Source: an uncultured Microbacteriaceae bacterium (GTDB lineage Bacteria > Actinomycetota > Actinomycetes > Actinomycetales > Microbacteriaceae). From it: DNA of 64,000 nucleotides. The stretch lies in contig CANKXX010000007.1 of assembly GCA_947487835.1 (NCBI GenBank), positions 186,001-250,000 of the forward strand, read 5' to 3'. Both the position numbers and the translations under genes were made by a program. The number at the start of each line of letters is the position of its first letter. Within the stretch, counting starts at the first letter, position 1. Below are positions 34,089 through 42,087 of this stretch, piece by piece. Below the pieces are notes generated by a model. That model saw only the letters and a list, made by a program, of their open reading frames with translations. It was not told the DNA's origin and made no database searches.

Positions 34089-35030
34089 GTGAACACAGCC
34101 GATGGGGGCGGCGCGTCGCGGCCGCTCGGGCGTACGGGACTCGTCTCGTACCCCCTCGCCCTCGACGGCAGCATCTTCGGCTGGGCGTCGGGGCCGGAGG
34201 AGACCTCCGCCGTGCTCGACGCGTTCCACGCGGCGGGCGGGCGGCTCGTCGCCACGGCCGACCACTATGCGGGCGGGCGCAGCGAGGTGATGCTCGGCGC
34301 CTGGATGCGCGAGCGCGGGCGCCGCGACGACATGCTCGTCGCCACGAAGGTGGGGCGGCATCCGGATGCGGCAGGGCTGTCCCCGAGCGCCATAGCCCGC
34401 GGCGTCGAGGCGTCCCTCCGCCGGCTGGGCACGGACCGCATCGACTTCCTCGCGTTCGACGGCGATCACCCCGAGACCCCGTTCGAGGAGAGCCTCGCCG
34501 CGGTGGAGCGGCTGCGCAGCGAGGGCAAGGTCCGCTTCCTCTCGGTGGCGGGCTACGACGCCCCGCGCATCCTCGAGCTGGCCGACACGGCGAAGCGGCT
34601 CGGCCTCCCCGCCCCGTGCGGACTCCTGACCGAGTACAACCTCGTGCACCGGTCCGGCTTCGAGGGCGGGCTCGCGCCCGTCGCGGAGCGGGTCGGCCTC
34701 GCCGTCTTCGCCCGGCTGCCGCTGGCGAGCGGATACCTCGCCGGGGTCCTGCGCTCGCGCGACCAGGTGCCGACCTCGGTCATGTTCGCGGCCGCCCGCG
34801 AACACATCGGGGCCCGCGGCGAGCGCATCCTCGCCGCCGTCGAGCGCGTCGCGCGCGAGGTGGACGCGCCGCTCGCCGCGGTGAGCCTGGCCTGGCTCCT
34901 CGCCGCGCGCGGCGGGGTGCTGCCCGTCGTCCGGGCCGCGGCGGTGGAGCAGATCGGGGAGCAGATCCGGGCTGTCGGGCTGCGCCTGTCCCGAGAGCAG
35001 CTCGCGGCGCTCGACCGCGCCTCGGAGTAG
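34089..35030 (+). CDS. Aldo/keto reductase, divergent
   Basis: 313 residues. The barrel motifs are present: PLALDGSIFGWASG at the N-terminus, ATADHYAGGRSEVMLG replacing the usual D-x-A-x-x-Y block, VATKVG with the Lys and ERLRSEGKVRFLSVAGY. The HH of classical members is replaced by FLAFDGDHPETPFEE, so the active-site His differs from the 27383 paralogue (which has LYQHHRPD). The C-terminal LPVVRAAAVEQIGEQI is degenerate compared with the usual IPG-x-x motif. Substrate unknown. Confidence 0.88.
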   Translation: MNTADGGGASRPLGRTGLVSYPLALDGSIFGWASGPEETSAVLDAFHAAGGRLVATADHYAGGRSEVMLGAWMRERGRRDDMLVATKVGRHPDAAGLSPSAIARGVEASLRRLGTDRIDFLAFDGDHPETPFEESLAAVERLRSEGKVRFLSVAGYDAPRILELADTAKRLGLPAPCGLLTEYNLVHRSGFEGGLAPVAERVGLAVFARLPLASGYLAGVLRSRDQVPTSVMFAAAREHIGARGERILAAVERVAREVDAPLAAVSLAWLLAARGGVLPVVRAAAVEQIGEQIRAVGLRLSREQLAALDRASE

Positions 35031-35166
35031 CGGCCGCCTCACCGGCGCGCCGGGGCGCACGCGCGTCGGGTGCGGCATGAGCGCTCCCGCACCGGAATAC
35101 TGGACGGTGCCTATCGTGCGGCCGGCGAGCCCGGGCCGCAGTCGAGACCCCCATCGAAGGAGATCC

Positions 35167-36129
35167 GTGTTCACCGACATTCCCGAGGCGGACCTGTGGA
35201 CGTACCGCAGCGACGTGCCCAACCCCGACGACTTCGACGAGTTCTGGAGCACCACCCTCGCCGAGGCGGCCGAGCACCCGCTCGACGTGCAGGCGGAGCC
35301 CTGGGACAGCGGGCTCGCCACGGTCGACGTCTGGGACGTCACCTTCTCCGGCTTCGGCGGGCACCGCATCAAGGCGTGGCTCCTGATGCCGGCCGGCGCG
35401 TCCGGACCGCTGCCGGGCGTCGTCGAGTACATCGGCTACGGGGGAGGCCGGGGCAACCCGCTCGAGAGCCTCGTCTGGTCGTCCGCCGGCTACGCGCACC
35501 TCATCATGGATTCCCGCGGCCAGGGCGCCGGGCACCGGAAGGGCTCCACCCCCGACCCCGGCGGTTCGGGCCCGGCGTACTCCGGCGTGATGACGCGCGG
35601 CATCGAGGATCCCCGGGACTACTACTACCGCCGCCTGTTCACGGACGCGGTGCGCGCGGTCGACGCACTCAAGTCCTTCCCGCAGGTGGACCAGGACCGG
35701 GTCGCCGTCGTCGGCGGCAGCCAGGGCGGGGCGATCACGATCGCCGTGGCGGGACTTCGTGACGACCTGACCGCGGCGGTGGCGTTCGTGCCGTTCCTCA
35801 GCGACATGCGCCGCGCATCCACGATCACCGACCACTACCCCTACCGCGAGCTCGGCCAGTACCTCGCCGTGCAGCGGGACAGGACGGACATGGTGTTCCG
35901 CACCCTGTCCTACTTCGACGGCGTCAACTTCGCCCGCCGGGCGACCGTGCCGATCTCGTACTCGGTCGCGCTCATGGACGGAATCTGCCCGCCGTCCACC
36001 GTCTTCGCGTCCTACCACGAGTACGCGGGGCCGAAGGAGATCACCATCTGGCCGTACAACGGGCACGAGGGCGGAGCGATCGAGGACTCGGTGATGGGGC
36101 TGGCCGCCCTGCGGAAGGCGTTCGCCTAG
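35167..36129 (+). CDS. Acetylxylan esterase / cephalosporin-C deacetylase family (CE7-like)
   Basis: 320 residues, the usual CE7 length. The alpha/beta-hydrolase triad is Ser185 in VVGGSQGGA, Asp271 in ALMDGICPP and His300 in NGHEGG; RGQGAGH and the fixed Gly-Gly-Arg-Gly-Asn loop are CE7 hallmarks. It removes acetyl groups from sugars or related esters. No signal peptide is present, so it probably acts in the cytoplasm on imported short sugars. CGAAGGAGATCC precedes the GTG at 35167. Confidence 0.92.
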   Translation: MFTDIPEADLWTYRSDVPNPDDFDEFWSTTLAEAAEHPLDVQAEPWDSGLATVDVWDVTFSGFGGHRIKAWLLMPAGASGPLPGVVEYIGYGGGRGNPLESLVWSSAGYAHLIMDSRGQGAGHRKGSTPDPGGSGPAYSGVMTRGIEDPRDYYYRRLFTDAVRAVDALKSFPQVDQDRVAVVGGSQGGAITIAVAGLRDDLTAAVAFVPFLSDMRRASTITDHYPYRELGQYLAVQRDRTDMVFRTLSYFDGVNFARRATVPISYSVALMDGICPPSTVFASYHEYAGPKEITIWPYNGHEGGAIEDSVMGLAALRKAFA

Positions 36130-36238
36130 CCGGGAGCGCATGAGGAGGAGTACCGCGCCCGGGGAAGGGGGCACGGCTCGGTCAAGGAGTTTTCCTCGCC
36201 CCCGAAAAGGGGTCTGGTCGCTCGCTCGGCACCGTTGC

Positions 36239-36244
36239 TAGATT
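36239..36244 (+). promoter_or_regulatory. -10 box of the G6 hairpin RNA
   Basis: TAGATT is well placed to start a transcript near 36250, just before the first G6 hairpin. No clear -35 is visible (TGGTCG at 36215-36220 is the best). Confidence 0.45.
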
Positions 36245-36249
36245 CGTTC

Positions 36250-36408
36250 CTGCGAGCCGGGGGGCTCGCCGGGGGGTAAGCGCCGGGGGGCGCCATTCCC
36301 GTTGTGAGGGCCGGGGGGCCACTACTCACGCAAGGGATCACGTTTTCCGGGGGGATTACGGTCGATCACACAAGATGCCGCGGGCCGGGGGGCCCGCGGC
36401 ATCTTTGC
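36250..36408 (+). ncRNA. Candidate small RNA with six CCGGGGGG hairpin tips
   Basis: The 318-bp gap between the esterase and TetR genes holds six copies of CCGGGGGG within 134 bp (G-runs at 36259, 36271, 36285, 36313, 36349 and 36387). Most sit at the tip of a stem: GCGAGCC-GGGG-GGCTCGC, GCGCC-GGGG-GGCGC, GGGCC-GGGG-GGCC inside GTGAG/CTCAC, CGTTTTCC-GGGG-GGATTACG (two mismatches), and the last a perfect 13-bp stem (36374-36386 and 36391-36403) followed by TTT as terminator. A -10 box precedes it. No coding potential. On the opposite strand the tips would be CCCCCC, as in actinobacterial 6C RNA, but promoter and terminator favour the plus strand. Confidence 0.6.
36374..36406 (+). terminator. 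Terminator hairpin of the G6 RNA
   Basis: GATGCCGCGGGCC pairs perfectly with GGCCCGCGGCATC around GGGG and is followed by TTTGCGTT. Confidence 0.75.
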
Positions 36409-36447
36409 GTTGAGGCCGGTGCGACGCCTCACGGCGTGCGCCGAAGG

Positions 36448-37047
36448 TCAGCGGGTCGCGGCCGCCACCTGGGCGAAGATGCGCTCCGCGCCGCGCTCGT
36501 ACGCGGTCTGCGCGGCCACCGGGTCGCCGGCGTAGGCGCAGGACAGGGCGCCGTCACGCAGCAGGTACAGCTCATCCGCGCCATCGCCGGGGTACGGGTG
36601 GCCCATCAGCTTCAGCTGGTCGGTGAGGAAGTCCTGGTACCACTCGCGGTGCTCGGCGATCGCGCGGCGCACGGGGTGGTCCCGGTCCGGGAACTCGGAC
36701 GCCGCATTGAGGAACGGGCAGCCGCGGAAGCCGGGGCGCGACATGTTCTCGAGCACGGTCGTCACGGTCCAGCGCAGCACCTCGGACGGCGCCTGGCCCT
36801 CCTCGACGACGGAGAGCAGCAGGCGGCGCACGCCGGCGGAGCGCCCCACGACGTAGTCCAGGATGAGGTTGTCCTTCGACCCGTAGTGCTTGTAGAAGGT
36901 CGCCTTGGTCACGCCGGCGGTGGCGATGATGCGGTCGATGCCGACCGTGTGCACGCCCTCACTGTAGAACAGCTCGTCGGCCACCTCGAGCAGTCGCGCC
37001 TTCGCCGCAGACAGCGGCCGGGCGGTCTCCTGCTGTGCGTTGATCAC
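36448..37047 (-). CDS. TetR/AcrR family transcriptional regulator
   Basis: 199 residues. The N-terminal helix-turn-helix is clear: LLEVADELFYSEGVHTVGIDRIIATAGVTKATFYKHYGSKDNL region (about 20-62, cited in part: TKATFYKHYGSKD). The C-terminal part resembles the TetR_C family with GCPFLNAASEFPDRDHPVR. I chose the GTG giving VINAQQETARPLS because GAGGAG lies 8 nt upstream; the longer in-frame starts at 37110 and 37272 would run through a non-coding region and the operator. Its ligand is unknown. It probably represses itself through the palindrome at 37221. Confidence 0.9.
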   Translation of the reverse strand: MINAQQETARPLSAAKARLLEVADELFYSEGVHTVGIDRIIATAGVTKATFYKHYGSKDNLILDYVVGRSAGVRRLLLSVVEEGQAPSEVLRWTVTTVLENMSRPGFRGCPFLNAASEFPDRDHPVRRAIAEHREWYQDFLTDQLKLMGHPYPGDGADELYLLRDGALSCAYAGDPVAAQTAYERGAERIFAQVAAATR

Positions 37048-37220
37048 CGCGATCGTCTCCTCGGGGTGCCGCTCCGTGCGCGGCGCTCGGGCGCAGCGCG
37101 TGACGGTCATGTTCGGGTGGATGGGCGCCACGGCCGTCACTGAGGCGGCGCCTGAAGTCTGGGGTGAAGCAGTTTCGGGTCCTGCTTCACCTTCCGAGAT
37201 CGACAGTAGCAGAGGGGCAG

Positions 37221-37234
37221 ACAGACTTGTCTGT
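37221..37234. promoter_or_regulatory. Palindromic operator, likely for the TetR regulator
   Basis: ACAGACTTGTCTGT is a perfect 14-bp palindrome about 175 bp upstream of the regulator's start and about 77 bp upstream of the divergent M16 peptidase gene. This is the size and style of TetR-family sites. A -10-like TACTGT for the minus strand is nearby (37202-37208 region). Confidence 0.55.
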
Positions 37235-37310
37235 TTGCCCTCCATTCCACCCACCCCCAGAACGGGGGACACCGGGTGCGGCCGGGCCGGTGCCGTAGTG
37301 TAGGCCGGAT

Positions 37311-38648
37311 ATGAACGACGCCGTTGCCTTCCCGCTCGACGAGCCCGAGCTCTCGTTCACCGCATCCGGCGACTCGCTCGTCCGACGCACGATCCTGCCG
37401 AGCGGGGTGCGCATCCTCAGCGAGAGCGTGCCGGGCAGCCGCAGCGCGACGATCGGCTACTGGGTCGCCGTCGGCTCGCGCGACGAGCTGCCGGCGAACT
37501 ACGGGTCGACCCACTTTCTCGAGCACCTGCTCTTCAAGGGCACCGCCGCCCGGTCCGCCCTCGACATCGCGATCTCCTTCGACGCCGTGGGCGGCGAGCA
37601 CAACGCGATGACGGCCAAGGAGTACACCTGCTACTACGCCAAGGTGCAGGATCGCGATCTGCCCATGGCGGTGGACGTGCTCACCGACATGCTGACGTCC
37701 TCGCGCCTCGACCCCGTCGAGTTCGAGAACGAGCGCGGCGTCATCCTCGAGGAACTCGCCATGGCCGACGACGATCCGTCCGATGTGGCGGGGGAGCGGT
37801 TCTTCGAGGCCGTCTTCGGCGCCCATCCACTCGGCCGCCCGATCGGCGGCAACCCCGAGACCATCGAGGCGGCCACCCGCCAGGCCGTGTGGGACCACTA
37901 CCGCGCGAACTACCGGCCCCAGGACCTCGTCATCTCCGTCGCGGGCGCCGTCGACCACGACCTCCTCGTCGTGCGGGTGACCGCGGCCCTCGAGGCCGCC
38001 GGCTGGGACCTCGGCGTCCCGGGAACGCCCGTGGGTCGGCGCTCCGGCGAGGGCGTCGAGATCGCGCGGGGCAGCGCCCTCACCACCGTGCACCGGCCCA
38101 TCGAGCAGGCGAACATCATGCTCGGCGTGCCCGGCATCGTCGCGGCCGACGATCGTCGCGCCCACCTCAGCGTCCTCAACTCGGTCCTCGGCGGCGGCAT
38201 GTCGTCGCGCCTGTTCCAGGAGGTGCGGGAGCGCCGCGGCCTCGCCTACTCCGTCTACTCGTTCGGCTCGTCGTACTCGGACGCCGGCGTCTTCGGCCTC
38301 TACGCGGGGTGCTCGCCGCAGAAGGCCGGGCAGGTCGCCGAGCTGATGCTCGCCGAGTTCCGCCGCCTGGCGGAGGAGGACGTGACCGAGGACGAGCTGC
38401 GCCGCGCCGTCGGTCAGCTCTCCGGGGCGTCCGCGCTCGCGCTCGAGGACTCGGACACCCGCATGTCCCGGCTCGGCCGCGCCGAGATCACCATGGGTGA
38501 GTTCATCGACCTCGACGAGACGCTGCGGCGGCTCGCGCTCGTGACGGTGGGGGACATCCGCTCGCTCGCCGCGGAGCTCGCCTCCCGCCCGCTGTCCATC
38601 GCCGCCGTCGGCACGGTGGACGAGTCCGCATTCAGCGCGATCGTCTAG
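37311..38648 (+). CDS. M16 family zinc metallopeptidase
   Basis: 445 residues. The inverted zinc motif HFLEH is at 68-72 (STHFLEHLLFKGT) with the third ligand Glu in FENERGVILEELAMADDDP (about 148). The C-terminal half has the RxxxY-type LFQEVRERRGLAYSVYSF. Such processing peptidases are regularly found next to pnp and dapB in actinobacteria. A TAGTGT lies 9 nt before the ATG. It is cytoplasmic, with no signal peptide; the substrate peptide is unknown. Confidence 0.94.
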   Translation: MNDAVAFPLDEPELSFTASGDSLVRRTILPSGVRILSESVPGSRSATIGYWVAVGSRDELPANYGSTHFLEHLLFKGTAARSALDIAISFDAVGGEHNAMTAKEYTCYYAKVQDRDLPMAVDVLTDMLTSSRLDPVEFENERGVILEELAMADDDPSDVAGERFFEAVFGAHPLGRPIGGNPETIEAATRQAVWDHYRANYRPQDLVISVAGAVDHDLLVVRVTAALEAAGWDLGVPGTPVGRRSGEGVEIARGSALTTVHRPIEQANIMLGVPGIVAADDRRAHLSVLNSVLGGGMSSRLFQEVRERRGLAYSVYSFGSSYSDAGVFGLYAGCSPQKAGQVAELMLAEFRRLAEEDVTEDELRRAVGQLSGASALALEDSDTRMSRLGRAEITMGEFIDLDETLRRLALVTVGDIRSLAAELASRPLSIAAVGTVDESAFSAIV

Positions 38649-38656
38649 GGGGACCG

Positions 38657-39259
38657 ATGTCGCACTACCTGTACCTCGTCCGGCACGGAGAACAGCTCGA
38701 CGCCGAGCACGGCCTGCCGGACGGCCCGCTGTCGCCGCGCGGCAAGCGGCAGGCGCAGCTCCTCGCCGACCGGCTGAGCGGCGTGCCGTTCACCGGCGCG
38801 TGGCACTCGCCCCTCAAGCGCGCGACCGAGACCGCGGACATCATCGCCGAGCGCATGCCCGCCCTGGAGCCGCAGCCCAACGCCCTCCTGTTCGACTGCA
38901 TCCCGTCCGGGCCGTCGAAGGACATGCCGCACGCGTTCGAGTCGTTCTTCGGCGGCATCACCCCCGAGCAGATCGACGCCGGCTCCGCCCAGATGGCCGA
39001 CGCCGTGAGCGAGTTCTTCTCGCCGAGCCGCCAGGACAGGCACGACCTGCTGATCACCCACAACTTCGTGATCGCGTGGTTCGTGCGGCACGTCTTCGAC
39101 GCCGCGGACTGGCGCTGGATGGGCCTCAACCAGGCGAACTGCGGGCTCACCATCATCCGCGTGCGGTCGGCCAAGCCGCCGGTGCTCGTGGTGCACAACG
39201 ACCTCGGCCACCTCCCGGTCGAGCTGCGCACGGGCCTCCCGGATCCCCAGCCGGTCTGA
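38657..39259 (+). CDS. Histidine phosphatase family protein
   Basis: 200 residues. LVRHGEQLDAEHG carries the RHG (9-11) and LLITHNFVIAWFVRH the second catalytic His. HSPLKRATETADIIAE gives the phosphate-binding Arg. It starts 8 bp after the M16 peptidase stop and is likely co-transcribed. It is distinct from the histidine phosphatase at 25645 (different length, short loops). Substrate unknown. Confidence 0.9.
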   Translation: MSHYLYLVRHGEQLDAEHGLPDGPLSPRGKRQAQLLADRLSGVPFTGAWHSPLKRATETADIIAERMPALEPQPNALLFDCIPSGPSKDMPHAFESFFGGITPEQIDAGSAQMADAVSEFFSPSRQDRHDLLITHNFVIAWFVRHVFDAADWRWMGLNQANCGLTIIRVRSAKPPVLVVHNDLGHLPVELRTGLPDPQPV

Positions 39260-39279
39260 CCCGCGCCCGGCCCCGCCAC

Positions 39280-39386
39280 GGTCCCTGAGGCCACTAAGGT
39301 CCCTGAGCCTGTCGAAGGGACGCACCCTACGGTCCCAGAGTCAGCCGAAGGGACGCACCCCACGCCTTGAGCCTGTCGAAGGGACG
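39280..39386. repeat. Cluster of four family C repeats in direct orientation
   Basis: A partial copy at 39280-39290, a full GGTCCCTGAGCCTGTCGAAG-type copy at 39298-39322, a diverged copy at 39331-39355 (GGTCCCAGAGTCAGCCGAAG) and a truncated one at 39365-39386. They occupy the gap before dapB. Confidence 0.85.
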
Positions 39387-39451
39387 CGACCGGCCCGGAA
39401 CAACTCGCGTCCCCACCCTCCCGCGCCCAGCACGCCCGGAAAGCCGCTCGG

Positions 39452-39457
39452 TAGCAT
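39452..39457 (+). promoter_or_regulatory. Leaderless-type -10 box of dapB
   Basis: TAGCAT, 6 nt (GGCGGG), then ATG at 39464. Confidence 0.55.
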
Positions 39458-39463
39458 GGCGGG

Positions 39464-40288
39464 ATGACTACGAAGGTCGCTGTCGTCGGCGCTACGGGCA
39501 AGATGGGCCAACTGATCCTGCACATCCTGGAGGGCAGTGAGGACTTCGAGGTGGTCGCCGCCATCGACTCCAAGGGCGAGCTCAGCGAGATGCTCGGCGC
39601 GGACATCGCGGTCGACGTCACGCTGCCGTCGGTCAGCCAGGGCGTCGTCGAGTTCGCGATCGCCCACGGCATCAACGTGCTCGTCGGCACGAGCGGATGG
39701 TCGGGCGAGCGCATCGCGGACCTCGAGCGCCGCATCACGGGCAACCTCGCCGTCGGCGTCATCATCGTGCCGAACTTCTCGGTCGGCTCCGTGCTCGCCA
39801 CGACCTTCGCCACCATGGCCGCGCGGTTCTTCGACTCGATCGAGATCGTGGAGGCCCACTCCGCCTCGAAGGTGGACTCGCCGTCCGGCACCGCCGTACG
39901 GACCGCGGAGCTGATCGGCTCGGCGCGCTCGGCCATGGGGCCCGTCGTCGCGCCGCACGTCGACCAGCGCGCCCGCGGCCAGCAGGTCGCGAGCGTGCCC
40001 ATCCACAGCCTGCGCATGCAGGGGGTCGTGGCGAAGCAGGACGTGCACTTCGGCGGGAACGGCGAGGTGCTCACCCTGAGCCACGAGACGCTCGCCCCGA
40101 GCGCATACGAATCGGGGATCCTCATCGCCCTCCGTGCTGTGAAGTCGGCGCGTGGCGTGATCGTGGGCCTCGACAAGCTCATCGACCTGACCCCGGAGAA
40201 CGGCGGCGGCTCCGCCGTGCTGGCCGCGTCGGCGGTGGCGTCCGCCTCGGCGTCCGCGTCCGTTCCGGCGCCCGCGGATCGCGCGTGA
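39464..40288 (+). CDS. dapB: 4-hydroxy-tetrahydrodipicolinate reductase
   Basis: 274 residues. It reduces the product of DapA in lysine/diaminopimelate synthesis with NAD(P)H. GATGKMGQ (about 7-14) is the nucleotide loop, VGTSGW the active-site region and EAHSASKVDSPSGTA (about 128-142) holds the catalytic His and Lys. The C-terminus carries an Ala/Ser-rich extension of about 20 residues not needed for the fold. The next gene's GTG overlaps the stop. dapA lies 5.4 kb downstream, dapF 22 kb downstream. Confidence 0.96.
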   Translation: MTTKVAVVGATGKMGQLILHILEGSEDFEVVAAIDSKGELSEMLGADIAVDVTLPSVSQGVVEFAIAHGINVLVGTSGWSGERIADLERRITGNLAVGVIIVPNFSVGSVLATTFATMAARFFDSIEIVEAHSASKVDSPSGTAVRTAELIGSARSAMGPVVAPHVDQRARGQQVASVPIHSLRMQGVVAKQDVHFGGNGEVLTLSHETLAPSAYESGILIALRAVKSARGVIVGLDKLIDLTPENGGGSAVLAASAVASASASASVPAPADRA

Positions 40289-40734
40289 ACGCTCGCATCG
40301 GCGTCGCCGTCATGGCGGCGCTCCTCGTGCTGTACTTCGTGCTCCTGGGGCAGCGGGCCGTCGTGCTGCTCGCCTCCGGGGTCGGCATCGGCATCGCGAT
40401 GGGCGTGGCGCTGCTCGTGTTCCCCCTGGTCGGGGCGTGGGCCATCTGGCGCGAGCTCCAGTTCGGCTTCCGCACCCAGCAGCTCGTCGGCATCCTCGAC
40501 GCGGAGGGCGGCCTCCCCGTCGACGACCTGCCGAAGCTCGCCAGCGGCCGTCCGGTGCGCGCCGCGGCCGACGAGCAGTTCCCGCGTTACCGTGCCGAGG
40601 TGGACGCCGAGCCGGAGAGCTGGCGCGCGTGGTTCCGGCTCGGGCTCGCCTACGACGCGAGCGGCGACCGTAGGCGGGCGCGGAGAGCCATCCGCACGGC
40701 CATCGGCCTGCAGCGCGCCGAGAACGCCCGCTAG
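40285..40734 (+). CDS. Small membrane protein with TPR-like C-terminus
   Basis: 149 residues. Two membrane helices (about 4-22 and 27-52) are followed by a soluble part ending in PESWRAWFRLGLAYDASGDRRRARRAIRTAI, which resembles a single tetratricopeptide motif. The GTG overlaps the dapB stop, so it is translationally coupled. Not a named family I recognise; a scaffolding role is possible but unproven. Confidence 0.8.
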   Translation: MNARIGVAVMAALLVLYFVLLGQRAVVLLASGVGIGIAMGVALLVFPLVGAWAIWRELQFGFRTQQLVGILDAEGGLPVDDLPKLASGRPVRAAADEQFPRYRAEVDAEPESWRAWFRLGLAYDASGDRRRARRAIRTAIGLQRAENAR

Positions 40735-40779
40735 CGACGCGACCGGCCTCCGCCTCGGCGGCGCTGCAGGGTGGAGGCG

Positions 40780-41994
40780 CTACGCGCCGTGCTCGGACCG
40801 GTCGACGGCCCAGTCCACCGCCTCGTTGACGCGCGGGTGGGCGAACGTGAACCCGTCCTCCTGCAGGCGCGCCGCGGAGATCCGCCTGCTGGCCAGCAGC
40901 AGCTCGCGTCCGGCGTCGCCGAGCGCGAGCGTGAGCGCGAAGCGCGGGGCGGGCAGCAGGTACGGCCGGTGCGATCGCCGCGCCAGGTAGCGCATGAGGC
41001 GCTCCGCCGTCGCAGGGGTCGGCCCGACGAGGTTGACCGGGCCCGACAGCGACGACGAGGCGATCAGGTGCACGATCGCGGCGGCCTCGTCGTAGAGGCT
41101 GATCCAGGGCCAGTGCTGCTGGCCGCCGCCGAGCGGCCCGGAGACGCCGAGAGTGGTGAGCAGCCGGATCGGCTGAAGGGCGCCCTTCTCGGCCAGCACG
41201 ATGCCCGTGCGCAGCAGCACGACGCGCGTGCCGGCCGGCGCCTGGCGCGCCGCGCTCTCCCACGCGTCCACGACCTCCGGCAGGAAGCCGAGACCCCGCG
41301 GAGAGTCCTCGGTCAGCGTCTCGCCCGGCCGGTCGCCGTAGAAGCCCTCGGCCGACCCGCTGAGGAAGGCTTCCGGCGGGGTCGCGGCGGCGGCCATGGC
41401 CTGGGTCAGCGTGCGGGTCGCGGTGATGCGCGAATCGAGGATCTGTCGCCGGTAGCCGGGCGTCCAGGGCACCCGGCTGATCGTGGCGCCGGAGAGGTTG
41501 ACGACGGCGTCGATGCCGTCGAGCGCCCCGGGATCCAGCCGGCCCTCGGCCGGCGACCACTCGACCTCCCGGGGGCCGGTCGCCTCGCGCCGAACCAGGC
41601 GGATCGGCGTGTGCCCGGCCGCCTCGAGCTGGCGGACGACCTCCGTGCCGATCGTCCCGGAGGCACCCGCGAGAAGGACGCGGAGCGCCCGGCGGGGCTC
41701 GGACGCGGCCGGCCTCGCAAGGGAGGCGAGGGTCGCCTTGACAGGCGAGACCGCGTGGAGCACCGACTCCGCGGGCCCGTCGTCCTCGGGCTCCGCCGCG
41801 TCCGCGGCGTCCGGTGCCGCCGCGCCCGGTGCGGTCGCCTCCGATGCTGCCACGCCAGGTCCCGTGGCGGTCAAGCCGGTGTCGGTCACGCCGGCCGGGG
41901 TCTCGCTTCCCGCGTCGACCATGTCCGCCTGAGCGGGGGACACCGCGTCGGGCACGGGGGCGCCCTCGGGATCCATCTGGTGCTCGTTCGTCAT
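40780..41994 (-). CDS. TIGR01777 family SDR protein with low-complexity N-terminal extension
   Basis: 404 residues. The core is a TIGR01777/SDR39U1 epimerase-like NAD(P)-binding protein: LLAGASGTIGTEVV at 108-121, VVNLSGATI, SGSAEGFYGD with the SDR Ser/Tyr region and HLIASSSLSGPVNLVGP. About 100 residues before the fold are Ala/Glu/Asp/Pro-rich and look disordered. The start ATG has GGAAGGTGG upstream. Members of this family have no agreed reaction. It is divergent from thyX. Confidence 0.88.
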   Translation of the reverse strand: MTNEHQMDPEGAPVPDAVSPAQADMVDAGSETPAGVTDTGLTATGPGVAASEATAPGAAAPDAADAAEPEDDGPAESVLHAVSPVKATLASLARPAASEPRRALRVLLAGASGTIGTEVVRQLEAAGHTPIRLVRREATGPREVEWSPAEGRLDPGALDGIDAVVNLSGATISRVPWTPGYRRQILDSRITATRTLTQAMAAAATPPEAFLSGSAEGFYGDRPGETLTEDSPRGLGFLPEVVDAWESAARQAPAGTRVVLLRTGIVLAEKGALQPIRLLTTLGVSGPLGGGQQHWPWISLYDEAAAIVHLIASSSLSGPVNLVGPTPATAERLMRYLARRSHRPYLLPAPRFALTLALGDAGRELLLASRRISAARLQEDGFTFAHPRVNEAVDWAVDRSEHGA

Positions 41995-42074
41995 GCCGCC
42001 ACCTTCCGTCGGGGAGACCCAGCGTAATCACGCGGGCTGTGCCCCCGGCAGGAGTCGGAGGCCCGCTCCTGCCC

Positions 42075-42080
42075 TAGGGT
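42075..42080 (+). promoter_or_regulatory. Leaderless-type -10 box of thyX
   Basis: TAGGGT lies 7 nt before the GTG at 42088 and overlaps the alternative upstream GTG, which argues for the shorter start. Confidence 0.5.
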
Positions 42081-42087
42081 GAAGGGC

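Noticed and set aside
36250-36408. Annotation of the G6 region as 6C RNA
   Set aside because: The C-rich loops would be on the minus strand, where I see neither promoter nor U-run; kept as an alternative to be tested.
37048-37272. N-terminal extension of the TetR regulator by up to 75 residues
   Set aside because: The extension would run through the palindromic operator and promoter region and lacks a ribosome binding site, whereas the GTG at 37047 has one.
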